Below the pieces are notes generated by a model that was not told where the DNA came from, did not search any database, and worked only from the letters and a program-made list of their open reading frames with translations. Below, one piece after another: positions 1 through 5,448 of a DNA stretch of 6,837 bases (position 1 is its first letter; each line of letters starts with the position of its first letter). The stretch is from an uncultured Rhodocyclaceae bacterium. Lineage in GTDB: Bacteria > Pseudomonadota > Gammaproteobacteria > Burkholderiales > Rhodocyclaceae. Location: contig CAJBAP010000474.1 of NCBI GenBank assembly GCA_903950295.1, forward strand, positions 1 through 6,837, read 5' to 3'. Made by a program: the position numbers and the translations under genes.

Positions 1-33
1 ACCGATGGTTTCGGTTGGCGTGAATTAAGGTGA
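1..33 (+). other. Possible 3' tail of an upstream gene
   Basis: All three forward frames from the window edge close within 33 bases: TGA at 21-23, TAA at 26-28 and TGA at 31-33. The frame ending at 31-33 reads [10 protein letters not shown], which looks like a plausible protein C-terminus. If real, an upstream gene would end 5 bases before the rlmD ATG and suggest co-transcription. Eleven codons are too few to identify a family or even choose the frame. Confidence 0.2.
26..31 (+). promoter_or_regulatory. Ribosome binding site of rlmD
   Basis: TAAGGT lies about 7 bases before the ATG at 39-41. It decides the start in favour of that ATG over the in-frame GTG at 30-32, which overlaps the purine tract itself and has no Shine-Dalgarno of its own. 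Confidence 0.6.
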
Positions 34-38
34 AGTCC

Positions 39-1379
39 ATGAGTGTCGCAAATATCGCAAATGTCACAAGTGTCACAAACGTCGCAAGCATCGAATCGTT
101 GGATCATGAGGGTCGTGGTGTCGCCCATGTCGAGGGCAAGGTAATTTTCATCGAGGGTGCGCTACCGGGTGAGCAGGTGACTTACAGCGCTTACCGTCGC
201 AAGCCAAGGTTCGAGAGTGCGTACGCCGATGCGATCCTCAAGGCTTCCTGCCAGCGCGTCATCCCCCCTTGTCCCCACTTCGGGGTTTGTGGCGGGTGCA
301 GCATGCAACATCTTGATCCGGTGGCGCAGGTCGCCGCCAAGCAGCGCGTGCTGGAGGATGCCTTCTGGCACATCGCGCGGCTCAGGCCGGAGACGATCCT
401 GCCACCGATCATCGGTTCGGCCTGGGGTTATCGCCGTCGCGCTCGACTGTCGGTGCGCAAGATCGATAAAAAGGGAGGTGTGCTGGTCGGATTTCGCGAA
501 AAACGGAGCAGCTATGTGGCGGAGATGGATTCGTGTGCCGTCCTGCCAGCGCCGATTTCTTCCCTGTTGATGAAGTTGCGGGCTCTGGTCGGTTCGCTGT
601 CGATTCCCGATCGTTTGCCGCAAATCGAAGTGGCTGCGGGCGATACGCCGACGGCGCTGGTGCTACGTATTCTCGAGGCGCTGAAACCGGCTGACGAGAC
701 CAAGCTGCGTGAATTCTCCGACCAGCATGGCGTGGTGATCTATCTGCAAACCGGCGGGCCGGAGACTGCCGTGTTGTTCCATCCCCCCGATGCGCCACCC
801 CCGGCCTACCACCTGCCGGATTTTGGCGTCACGTTGCATTTCCGGCCGACCGATTTCACGCAGGTCAACCACGATATGAACCGCGTGCTGGTGCGTCGGA
901 CGCTTGGATTGCTGGCGGTGCAACCGGAGGAGCGGGTGGCGGATATGTTCTGCGGATTGGGCAATTTCACCTTGCCATTGGCACGTTCGGGTGCGCGTGT
1001 GGTGGGTGTTGAAGGGAGTGCCGCGCTGGTGGCGCAAGCGAAAGAGAATGCAGTCTTCAACGGCTTGGCCGAACGCATCGAGTATCACGTGGCGAACTTG
1101 TTCACGGCGACACCTGAGAGCCTGGCGGCTTGGGGGGACTTCGACAAGATGCTGATCGATCCGCCGCGCGAGGGAGCGATCGAACTCGTCAAGTCGCTGG
1201 GTGGCCCCGGTGAAGGCGGGCCGTGCCGCATCGTCTATGTCTCCTGCAGTCCGGCGACGCTGGCGCGTGATGCGGGTGTGCTGGTGCACGAGAAGGGCTA
1301 TCGGCTCGTTGCGGCAGGCATTGCCAACATGTTTCCCCATACCTCGCATGTCGAGTCAATTGCGTTGTTCGAGCGCTGA
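39..1379 (+). CDS. rlmD: 23S rRNA (uracil-1939-C5)-methyltransferase RlmD
   Basis: Cytoplasmic SAM-dependent enzyme that makes m5U1939 in 23S rRNA. The 446 residues from the ATG fit the family (about 430-450). In order: an N-terminal TRAM RNA-binding domain (about 15-70, with DHEGRGVA and GALPGE); an iron-sulfur cluster motif [10 protein letters not shown] giving Cys78, Cys84 and Cys87, with Cys166 (MDSCAV) as the likely fourth ligand; a central RNA-recognition region; and a Rossmann methyltransferase domain. That last domain has FTQVN (273-277), the SAM loop [11 protein letters not shown] (300-310), DPPR (374-377), the catalytic nucleophile Cys403 in YVSCSP, and the general-base Glu439 in HTSHVES. 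The cluster and catalytic roles are family knowledge; the residues are seen directly. The ATG at 39 is chosen over GTG at 30 because of the AAGG ribosome site. The first 18 codons after ATG are a 9-base tandem repeat. RlmCD or RlmC is less likely given the length and the full CX5CX2C motif. Confidence 0.95.
   Translation: MSVANIANVTSVTNVASIESLDHEGRGVAHVEGKVIFIEGALPGEQVTYSAYRRKPRFESAYADAILKASCQRVIPPCPHFGVCGGCSMQHLDPVAQVAAKQRVLEDAFWHIARLRPETILPPIIGSAWGYRRRARLSVRKIDKKGGVLVGFREKRSSYVAEMDSCAVLPAPISSLLMKLRALVGSLSIPDRLPQIEVAAGDTPTALVLRILEALKPADETKLREFSDQHGVVIYLQTGGPETAVLFHPPDAPPPAYHLPDFGVTLHFRPTDFTQVNHDMNRVLVRRTLGLLAVQPEERVADMFCGLGNFTLPLARSGARVVGVEGSAALVAQAKENAVFNGLAERIEYHVANLFTATPESLAAWGDFDKMLIDPPREGAIELVKSLGGPGEGGPCRIVYVSCSPATLARDAGVLVHEKGYRLVAAGIANMFPHTSHVESIALFER
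42..95 (+). repeat. Six tandem 9-base units at the start of rlmD
   Basis: The first 54 bases after the rlmD ATG divide into six 9-base units: AGTGTCGCA, AATATCGCA, AATGTCACA, AGTGTCACA, AACGTCGCA and AGCATCGAA. They follow the pattern A-R-Y-R-T-C-R-C-A, and only the last unit breaks it near its end. They encode the triplets [15 protein letters not shown] and SIE, a (S/N)(V/I)(A/T) repeat just before the TRAM domain. The unit length is a multiple of three, so copy-number change would lengthen or shorten the N-terminus without a frameshift. Confidence 0.8.
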
Positions 1380-1386
1380 AATGGAA

Positions 1387-1418
1387 ACGGCAGCCCCAGG
1401 ATAACTGAGGGCTGCCGT
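1387..1418 (-). terminator. Hairpin terminator between rlmD and yccA
   Basis: ACGGCAGCCC (1387-1396) and GGGCTGCCGT (1409-1418) are perfect 10-base inverted repeats with a 12-base loop. Read on the minus strand, the stem is followed by TTTCCATTTC, a moderately U-rich tail, so it best fits a terminator for yccA. On the plus strand no T tract follows, although the hairpin begins only 8 bases after the rlmD stop and may serve both converging genes. Confidence 0.65.
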
Positions 1419-1419
1419 C

Positions 1420-1447
1420 GCCGTCTCGCCAGCGCCGACTTTTCAGG
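1420..1447 (-). repeat. 3' intergenic element, copy 1 (after yccA)
   Basis: This element lies immediately after the yccA stop codon. On the minus strand it begins CCTGAAAAGTCGGC and continues GCTGGCGAGACGGC. Bases 1420-1443 match 4938-4961 at 22 of 24 positions, the differences being T/C and C/A. A GGCAG/CTGCC hairpin lies just beyond it on the minus strand (1387-1418), as it does for copy 2. Its function is unknown; a lineage-specific 3'-UTR or terminator-associated repeat is the likeliest reading. Confidence 0.6.
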
Positions 1448-2143
1448 TCAATCGCGCTCGCCGGTGAAAGCCATCAACAGGTGCAGCAGGCTGACGAAGA
1501 CGTTATAGACGTCAAGATAAACTGCCAGCGTGGCGACGATGTAGTTGTCCTCGCCGCCCTGCACGATACGGTTGATGTCGTACAGGATGTAAGCGGAGAA
1601 TATCACCACGGCGAGCGCCGAGATCGCCAGCGCCAGCGCGGGTATCTGGAAGAAGGCATTCGCCAGTGCCGCCAGCAGGATGAGAATCACGCCGGCAAAG
1701 AGAAACTTGCCGAGATTCGAGAAGTCACGCTTGCCGGTAGCGGCAATGCCGGCGAGGGCGAAGAAAATCGCGCCCGTGCCGCCTGCTGCCATGGCGATCA
1801 GGCTGCCGCCGTTATTGAAGCCCAGCGCCACCTGCAGGATGCGCGAGAGCATCAGGCCCATGAAGAAGGTGAACGCGAGCAGCAACACGACGCCCATGCC
1901 ACTGTTCTTGGTCTTCTCGATGCCCCACATGAAGCCGAAGGCCACGCCCATGAAGAGCATGAAGGCCATGATCGGGCTGCCGGCCATGAAGGAGAAATTC
2001 AGCTGGATGCCGAGCAGGGCGCCCAGCACGGTCGGAACCATCGAAACGGCCAGCAGGGCGTAGGTGTTGCGCAGGACGCGGTTCTGCTGCTGGGCAAATT
2101 CCGGGCTGGCGGTGGTCTGTTGAGCGATCTGGAACGGTTGCAT
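1448..2143 (-). CDS. yccA: BI-1/YccA family inner-membrane protein
   Basis: Multi-pass membrane protein of the Bax inhibitor-1 superfamily. In E. coli, YccA is a substrate and modulator of the FtsH protease; other members (B. subtilis YetJ) are pH-sensitive calcium leak channels. The 231 residues suit the family. A short hydrophilic N-terminus containing VLRNTY (about 23-28) precedes about seven hydrophobic segments near 28-47, 55-74, 83-105, 114-134, 145-165, 168-188 and 203-225. ALANAFFQIPALALAISA (about 159-176) and GGEDNYIVAT (197-205) match the YccA branch. Asp189 (ILYDINR) and Asp211 (VYLDVYN) sit where BI-1 channels carry their paired acidic residues; from memory, E. coli YccA lacks both. 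The start at 2143 is chosen for its GAGGGA site and typical length; an in-frame ATG at 2209 would add 22 atypical residues and lie within the predicted promoter. It is downstream of typA with a 78-base gap and its own candidate promoter. Confidence 0.9.
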   Translation of the reverse strand: MQPFQIAQQTTASPEFAQQQNRVLRNTYALLAVSMVPTVLGALLGIQLNFSFMAGSPIMAFMLFMGVAFGFMWGIEKTKNSGMGVVLLLAFTFFMGLMLSRILQVALGFNNGGSLIAMAAGGTGAIFFALAGIAATGKRDFSNLGKFLFAGVILILLAALANAFFQIPALALAISALAVVIFSAYILYDINRIVQGGEDNYIVATLAVYLDVYNVFVSLLHLLMAFTGERD

Positions 2144-2150
2144 GGACGAT

Positions 2151-2156
2151 TCCCTC
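2151..2156 (-). promoter_or_regulatory. Ribosome binding site of yccA
   Basis: GAGGGA on the minus strand lies 7 bases before the ATG at 2143-2141. The other in-frame ATGs at 2158 and 2209 have no comparable purine tract upstream, so this site fixes the start. Confidence 0.6.
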
Positions 2157-2180
2157 ATGTTGTTGGTCAGGCAGGCGGTA

Positions 2181-2209
2181 AGACTAACGGAACCGCAAAA
2201 AAGTTTCAA
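2181..2209 (-). promoter_or_regulatory. Candidate sigma-70 promoter of yccA
   Basis: On the minus strand TTGAAA (2209-2204; 5 of 6 to the -35 consensus) is followed after exactly 17 bases by TAGTCT (2186-2181; 3 of 6 to the -10 consensus). It sits in the 78-base gap between the typA stop and the yccA start, preceding a leader of about 30 bases. A T6 run lies just inside the spacer. The weak -10 keeps confidence moderate; co-transcription from typA is also possible. Confidence 0.4.
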
Positions 2210-2221
2210 TCGCGAGACAGC

Positions 2222-4045
2222 TTATTCGGTGGCATCCTCACGACCGGCGCGCTTGCGGTCGTGCGCCTTGAGGAGGCGCTTGCGCAGGCGGATCGATTTC
2301 GGTGTGATTTCGACGAGTTCGTCGTCGGCGATGAATTCGACGGCGGATTCGAGCGTGATCTGTATCGGCGTGATCAGGCGCACTGCTTCGTCGGTGCCCG
2401 AGGAGCGCACGTTGGTTAGCTGCTTGCCCTTGATGGGATTGACTACCAGATCGTTGTCGCGGCTGTGAATGCCGATGATGATACCTTCGTACAGTGGGTC
2501 GCCGGGGCTGACGAACATGCGGCCGCGATCCTGCAATTTCCATAGCGCATAGGCGACGGCAGGGCCGTCTTCGGCCGAGATCAGCACGCCGTTGCGGCGA
2601 TCGGCCATGGTGCCTGCCCACGGGCCGTACTCGTCAAAGACGTGACTGGCCAGGCCGGTGCCACGGGTGAGCGTCAGAAACTCGCCCTGGAAGCCGATCA
2701 GGCCACGCGCCGGGATGCGGTATTCGAGGCGCACACGGCCCCGGCCGTCTGGCTGCATGTCCTGCAGTTCGCCCTTGCGGCGGCCGAGTTCTTCCATGAC
2801 GCCGCCCTGGTGACCCTCTTCGACATCCACCGTGAGCATTTCGTAGGGCTCCTGTTTCGTGCCGTCGGGCAGTTCGTGCACCACGACGCGCGGACGCCCA
2901 ACGGCCATTTCATAGCCTTCGCGACGCATGTTCTCGAGCAGGATGGTCAAGTGCAGTTCGCCGCGCCCGGAAACCTCGAAAATGTCGGCGTTTTCGGTTT
3001 CGGCGACGCGCAGGGCGACGTTGGAGAGCAGTTCCTTGTTGAGCCGCTCGCGAATTTGGCGGCTGGTGACGTACTTGCCTTCCTTGCCGGCGAGCGGCGA
3101 GGTGTTGACCTGGAAGTTGATGGTCAGCGTCGGTTCGTCCACGCTGATCGGCGTCATGCCGACCGGGTTGTCGACGGCGCAGATGGTAACGCCGATACCG
3201 ACTTGTTCGATGCCGGTGACGAGCACGATGTCGCCGGCTTCGGCGTCATCAGCCTGCTGGCGTTCGAGACCCTGGAATGTCAGCACCTGGCCGACCTTGG
3301 CATTGCCGCGTGCTTCGTCGCCATACATCACGGCGACTTGCTGGCCCGGCTTGATATGACCCTTCTTGATGCGGCCGATACCGATCTTGCCGACATAGGA
3401 GTTGTAGTCGAGCGAACAGATCTGCAACTGGAGGGGGGCTTCGGCGTCGACATCGGGTGGCGGCACATGCTTGAGGATCGCCTCATAAAGGGGGCGCATG
3501 TCGGTGCCCGGTGTGTGCGACGCCAGCATGGCGTAGCCGTTGAGTGCCGAGGCGTAAATAACCGGAAAGTCGAGTTGTTCCTCGGTGGCGTGGAGTTTGT
3601 CGAACAGGTCGAAGGTGTGGTCGATCACCCAGTCCGGGCGTGCGCCGGGGCGGTCGATCTTGTTGATGACGACAATCGGCTTGAGGCCGAGTGCCAGGGC
3701 CTTCTTGGTGACGAAGCGTGTTTGCGGCATCGGACCTTCGACGGCATCGACCAGCAGCAATACGCCGTCGACCATTGACAGCACGCGTTCCACTTCGCCG
3801 CCGAAATCGGCGTGGCCCGGGGTGTCGACGATGTTGATGTGAGTGCCTTCAAAATCGATGGCGCAGTTCTTTGCCAGAATCGTGATGCCGCGTTCCTTCT
3901 CGATGTCGTTCGAGTCCATCACCCGTTCGACCATCTGCTGGTTTTCGCGGAAAGTGCCAGACTGGCGGAGCAGTTGATCAACAAGAGTGGTCTTGCCATG
4001 ATCGACGTGGGCGATAATGGCGATATTGCGCAGGGGACGGGACAT
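2222..4045 (-). CDS. typA: Ribosome-associated translational GTPase TypA/BipA
   Basis: GTPase of the EF-G/LepA superfamily that binds the 70S ribosome and supports 50S assembly and growth under cold and other stress. The 607 residues are the full usual length. All G motifs are intact: G1 AHVDHGKTT (12-20), G2 Thr54 in RGITI, G3 DTPGHAD (74-80), G4 NKID (128-131) and G5 SAL (166-168). A beta-barrel domain follows (about 203-300), then an EF-G III-like domain with [19 protein letters not shown] and an EF-G V-like domain with RRKGEL and [19 protein letters not shown]. The TypA-specific C-terminal domain comes last, ending in the basic stretch [15 protein letters not shown] domain IV is absent, as expected. 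The ATG at 4045 gives the canonical N-terminus ([20 protein letters not shown]) but has no recognisable Shine-Dalgarno: the preceding 20 bases are C-rich. It is transcribed divergently from mtnP. Confidence 0.97.
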   Translation of the reverse strand: MSRPLRNIAIIAHVDHGKTTLVDQLLRQSGTFRENQQMVERVMDSNDIEKERGITILAKNCAIDFEGTHINIVDTPGHADFGGEVERVLSMVDGVLLLVDAVEGPMPQTRFVTKKALALGLKPIVVINKIDRPGARPDWVIDHTFDLFDKLHATEEQLDFPVIYASALNGYAMLASHTPGTDMRPLYEAILKHVPPPDVDAEAPLQLQICSLDYNSYVGKIGIGRIKKGHIKPGQQVAVMYGDEARGNAKVGQVLTFQGLERQQADDAEAGDIVLVTGIEQVGIGVTICAVDNPVGMTPISVDEPTLTINFQVNTSPLAGKEGKYVTSRQIRERLNKELLSNVALRVAETENADIFEVSGRGELHLTILLENMRREGYEMAVGRPRVVVHELPDGTKQEPYEMLTVDVEEGHQGGVMEELGRRKGELQDMQPDGRGRVRLEYRIPARGLIGFQGEFLTLTRGTGLASHVFDEYGPWAGTMADRRNGVLISAEDGPAVAYALWKLQDRGRMFVSPGDPLYEGIIIGIHSRDNDLVVNPIKGKQLTNVRSSGTDEAVRLITPIQITLESAVEFIADDELVEITPKSIRLRKRLLKAHDRKRAGREDATE

Positions 4046-4075
4046 CGGGATGGGCGGCGCGGCTGAATGCGCAGT

Positions 4076-4103
4076 CTGACAAAAAGGGCGCGGATTCTAG
4101 CAT
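4076..4103 (+). promoter_or_regulatory. Candidate sigma-70 promoter of mtnP
   Basis: CTGACA (4076-4081; 5 of 6 to the -35) and TAGCAT (4098-4103; 4 of 6 to the -10) are separated by 16 bases. Transcription would begin near 4109-4111, close to the start of the GAAA hairpin. The -10 shares bases with the typA -10 on the opposite strand, so the two promoters would compete for polymerase. Confidence 0.4.
4094..4102 (-). promoter_or_regulatory. Extended -10 promoter of typA
   Basis: On the minus strand TGCTAGAAT contains a TG-N extended -10 followed by TAGAAT (4099-4094), a 5 of 6 match to TATAAT. No convincing -35 lies 16-19 bases upstream, which is common for extended -10 promoters. The predicted start near 4087 would give typA a leader of about 41 bases. 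Confidence 0.55.
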
Positions 4104-4106
4104 GCT

Positions 4107-4128
4107 GCCTGAGGGGAAACCCTCGGGC
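4107..4128 (+). promoter_or_regulatory. 5' leader hairpin with GAAA tetraloop upstream of mtnP
   Basis: GCCTGAGGG (4107-4115) and CCCTCGGGC (4120-4128) pair over 9 positions, with one U-G wobble, around the loop GAAA (4116-4119), a GNRA-type stable tetraloop. It lies between the predicted mtnP promoter and its ribosome site, 27 bases before the ATG, and so could form the 5' end of the mRNA and protect it or block upstream initiation. As DNA it also occupies the -35 zone of the typA promoter. No U tract follows, so it is not an intrinsic terminator. Confidence 0.5.
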
Positions 4129-4142
4129 GATAACAGGAGAAC

Positions 4143-4148
4143 AGGGGA
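4143..4148 (+). promoter_or_regulatory. Ribosome binding site of mtnP
   Basis: AGGGGA lies 7 bases before the ATG at 4156-4158 and supports that start. A second purine tract, AGGAG at 4135-4139, is 16 bases away, too far to serve this ATG. The upstream in-frame ATG at 4102 lies inside the promoter region and has no ribosome site. Confidence 0.6.
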
Positions 4149-4155
4149 CAGCGGA

Positions 4156-4899
4156 ATGTTGGCAATCATCGGCGGCAGCGGCCTCACTCATTTATCTTGT
4201 CTTGAAATAGCGCGGCGCGAAGTGGTACGCACCCCTTTTGGCGAACCTTCCGGAACGCTGACCCATGGCCGCATCGGCCAGCAACAGGTGGTGTTTCTGG
4301 CACGTCACGGCCATGGACATACCATTCCGCCGCATCGGGTCAATTACCGCGCCAACATCTGGGCGTTGGTGAAAGCTGCCGGTGCGGAAAGTATTATTTC
4401 AGTGGCTTCGGTGGGCGGTATTCGCGCCGATCTCGGGCCTGGGGTACTGGTCGTGCCGCACCAGATCATCGACTACACTTCAGGCCGACCTGCCACTTTC
4501 TTCGATGGCGGCGAGGCGCCCGTGGTGCATATCGACTTCACCGAACCCTACGATCGCAGCCTGCGCGAACGTCTCTTGTGTGCGGGCGCGGCAGCCGGGA
4601 TGTCGGTTTCCGGAGCTGCGGTGTATGCGGCGACCCAGGGCCCGCGGCTGGAAAGCGCGGCCGAGATCAACCGTCTGGAGAAGGATGGTGCGGACGTCGT
4701 AGGCATGACCGGCATGCCCGAGGCTGCATTGGCGCGGGAACTGGGAACGGCCTATGCCGCGATCTGTGTCGTGGCCAACTGGGGCGCAGGGCGGGGGGAT
4801 TCGGCCAGTGCGATCCATTTCGACCGCATCGAGGCGGTGCTGGAGGAATCCTTGGGCAAGGTTCGCTCGGTAATCGAGCATTTGTGTGCTGCGGCCTAG
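4156..4899 (+). CDS. mtnP: S-methyl-5'-thioinosine phosphorylase (MTAP/PNP family)
   Basis: Cytoplasmic phosphorylase that cleaves a 5'-methylthio-nucleoside with phosphate to a free purine and 5-methylthioribose-1-phosphate, salvaging the by-product of polyamine synthesis. The 247 residues fit the MTAP/MTIP family. Visible motifs: the phosphate-binding IIGGSGL (4-10), RHGHGHTIPPHRVNYRANIWAL (50-71, including the phosphate and sugar contacts), SVGGIR (85-90), TQGPRLESAAEI (160-171) and GADVVGMTGMPEA (178-190, the methionine contacting ribose). The base-binding segment reads VVANWGAG with Asn208, where adenine-specific MTAPs carry aspartate. Asparagine there is typical of 6-oxopurine phosphorylases and favours methylthioinosine as substrate, as in Pseudomonas MTIP (inference). 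The start at 4156 rests on the AGGGGA site and the family N-terminus MLAIIGGSGL. It is a single-gene transcript, divergent from typA and convergent with the cNMP-domain gene. Confidence 0.85.
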   Translation: MLAIIGGSGLTHLSCLEIARREVVRTPFGEPSGTLTHGRIGQQQVVFLARHGHGHTIPPHRVNYRANIWALVKAAGAESIISVASVGGIRADLGPGVLVVPHQIIDYTSGRPATFFDGGEAPVVHIDFTEPYDRSLRERLLCAGAAAGMSVSGAAVYAATQGPRLESAAEINRLEKDGADVVGMTGMPEAALARELGTAYAAICVVANWGAGRGDSASAIHFDRIEAVLEESLGKVRSVIEHLCAAA

Positions 4900-4960
4900 T
4901 AGCACGACCGTCCCCGTGTTGCTGGCAGACTGATTCTGCCGTCCCGCCAGAGCCGACTTT
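4900..4960. other. Convergent gap between mtnP and the cNMP gene, with hairpin
   Basis: The 61 bases hold a 6-bp hairpin, GGCAGA (4924-4929) with TCTGCC (4935-4940) around a 5-base loop, and a weaker imperfect inverted repeat at 4901-4923 (AGCACG facing CGTGTTGCT). CTGGC (4922-4926) can instead pair with GCCAG (4946-4950). Neither hairpin is followed by a T run on either strand, so a classical intrinsic terminator is not evident; the hairpin may still mark the end of both converging transcripts. Confidence 0.4.
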
Positions 4961-4967
4961 TTACAGG
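4938..4967 (-). repeat. 3' intergenic element, copy 2 (after the cNMP gene)
   Basis: On the minus strand this begins CCTGTAAAAAGTCGGC and continues TCTGGCGGGACGGC. The TAA is the stop codon of the cNMP-domain gene, so the element overlaps its last codon. Bases 4938-4961 match copy 1 (1420-1443) at 22 of 24 positions. Both copies adjoin a hairpin with a GGCAG/CTGCC stem followed by GTC; copy 1 carries an extra GCCGTC unit between hairpin and element. Confidence 0.6.
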
Positions 4968-5434
4968 CGCCAGGCTAGTGCCTCGTCGGCACTGCGCAGT
5001 CGGGCCGACAATACGCGGGCAATGTTGCGATAGACCTTCATGCCGATTTCGGGGCGGGTGTTCATGATCTGATCCGAAAGGCGAACCAGCGTGCAGGGCG
5101 AAAGCGCGGTCACCGTGGCACTGCGGGATTCGTTGTCGGCCAGTGTCATTTCACCGAAACTGTCGGCGGAGTAAAGGCGGGCCAGCTCAATCTCGCCGTC
5201 ACGCCCCTTTTTCGAGACGGTAGCTTCCCCGTCAAGGATGACATACATGTGATTGCCGACGCTGCCTTCTTTCACAATCGCTGCGTTGGTCTCGAAGGAA
5301 CATTTCTCGGCACGGGCGAGCAACTCGCTTATTTCGGCCGGTGTCAGCCCCTGGAACGCCTTGACATGCTCAGCCAGTTTGAACAGCAGACGTTGCAGGT
5401 CGTGGAAGGTGAATTCTTCGCGTATCCAGCTCAT
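4961..5434 (-). CDS. Stand-alone cyclic-nucleotide-binding domain protein
   Basis: A 157-residue, probably cytoplasmic protein consisting of one Crp/PKA-type nucleotide-binding beta-roll. A helical N-terminus (about 1-45, with GLTPAEISELLARAE) leads into the beta-roll (about 46-120: IVKEGSVGNHMYVILDGEATVSK). The phosphate-binding cassette is FGEMTLADNESRSATVTA (93-110). Gly94-Glu95 and Arg104-Ser105-Ala106 match the residues that hold the ribose and cyclic phosphate in cAMP-binding proteins. A C-terminal helix follows (about 128-150), then the protein ends, so there is no helix-turn-helix and it is not a classical transcription factor. It starts 14 bases after the glnD stop on the same strand and has only a weak ribosome site (GGAT), which suggests translational coupling to glnD. 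Its partner and exact ligand (cAMP, cGMP or none) cannot be told from the sequence. The stop codon lies inside a repeated 3' element. Confidence 0.85.
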   Translation of the reverse strand: MSWIREEFTFHDLQRLLFKLAEHVKAFQGLTPAEISELLARAEKCSFETNAAIVKEGSVGNHMYVILDGEATVSKKGRDGEIELARLYSADSFGEMTLADNESRSATVTALSPCTLVRLSDQIMNTRPEIGMKVYRNIARVLSARLRSADEALAWRL

Positions 5435-5448
5435 GGTGGTGATCCGTG

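Noticed and set aside
663..1349. 228-codon open frame on the minus strand inside rlmD
   Set aside because: It is a shadow of the RlmD methyltransferase domain with low-complexity R/H/Q-rich composition.
1412..1427. GCCGTC-containing repeats resembling Neisseria DNA uptake sequences, which also form terminators
   Set aside because: Only the core GCCGTC(T) is shared; the rest of the 10-12-base uptake sequence is missing and the other genes do not suggest Neisseriaceae.
2175..2196. GCGGT/ACCGC inverted repeat between typA and yccA as a typA terminator
   Set aside because: The stem is only 5 bp with a 12-base loop, and on the typA strand the T run comes before the stem, not after it.
2144..2209. 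22-residue N-terminal extension of yccA from the ATG at 2209
   Set aside because: The GAGGGA site supports 2143, and the extension would cover the candidate promoter and make the protein longer than its family.
1481..2419. 312-codon open frame on the plus strand, antisense to yccA and the end of typA
   Set aside because: It spans two well-supported minus-strand genes and the gap between them; its composition (rich in H, E, Q, G, R, with no recognisable motif) is typical of a shadow frame in GC-rich coding DNA.
2642..3778. 378-codon open frame on the plus strand inside typA
   Set aside because: It is fully antisense to conserved TypA domains, has no ribosome site or family motif, and its residues are those expected opposite TypA codons.
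4102..4155. 18-codon N-terminal extension of mtnP from the ATG at 4102
   Set aside because: It would begin inside the overlapping promoters and run through the hairpin, has no ribosome site, and the family N-terminus starts at 4156.
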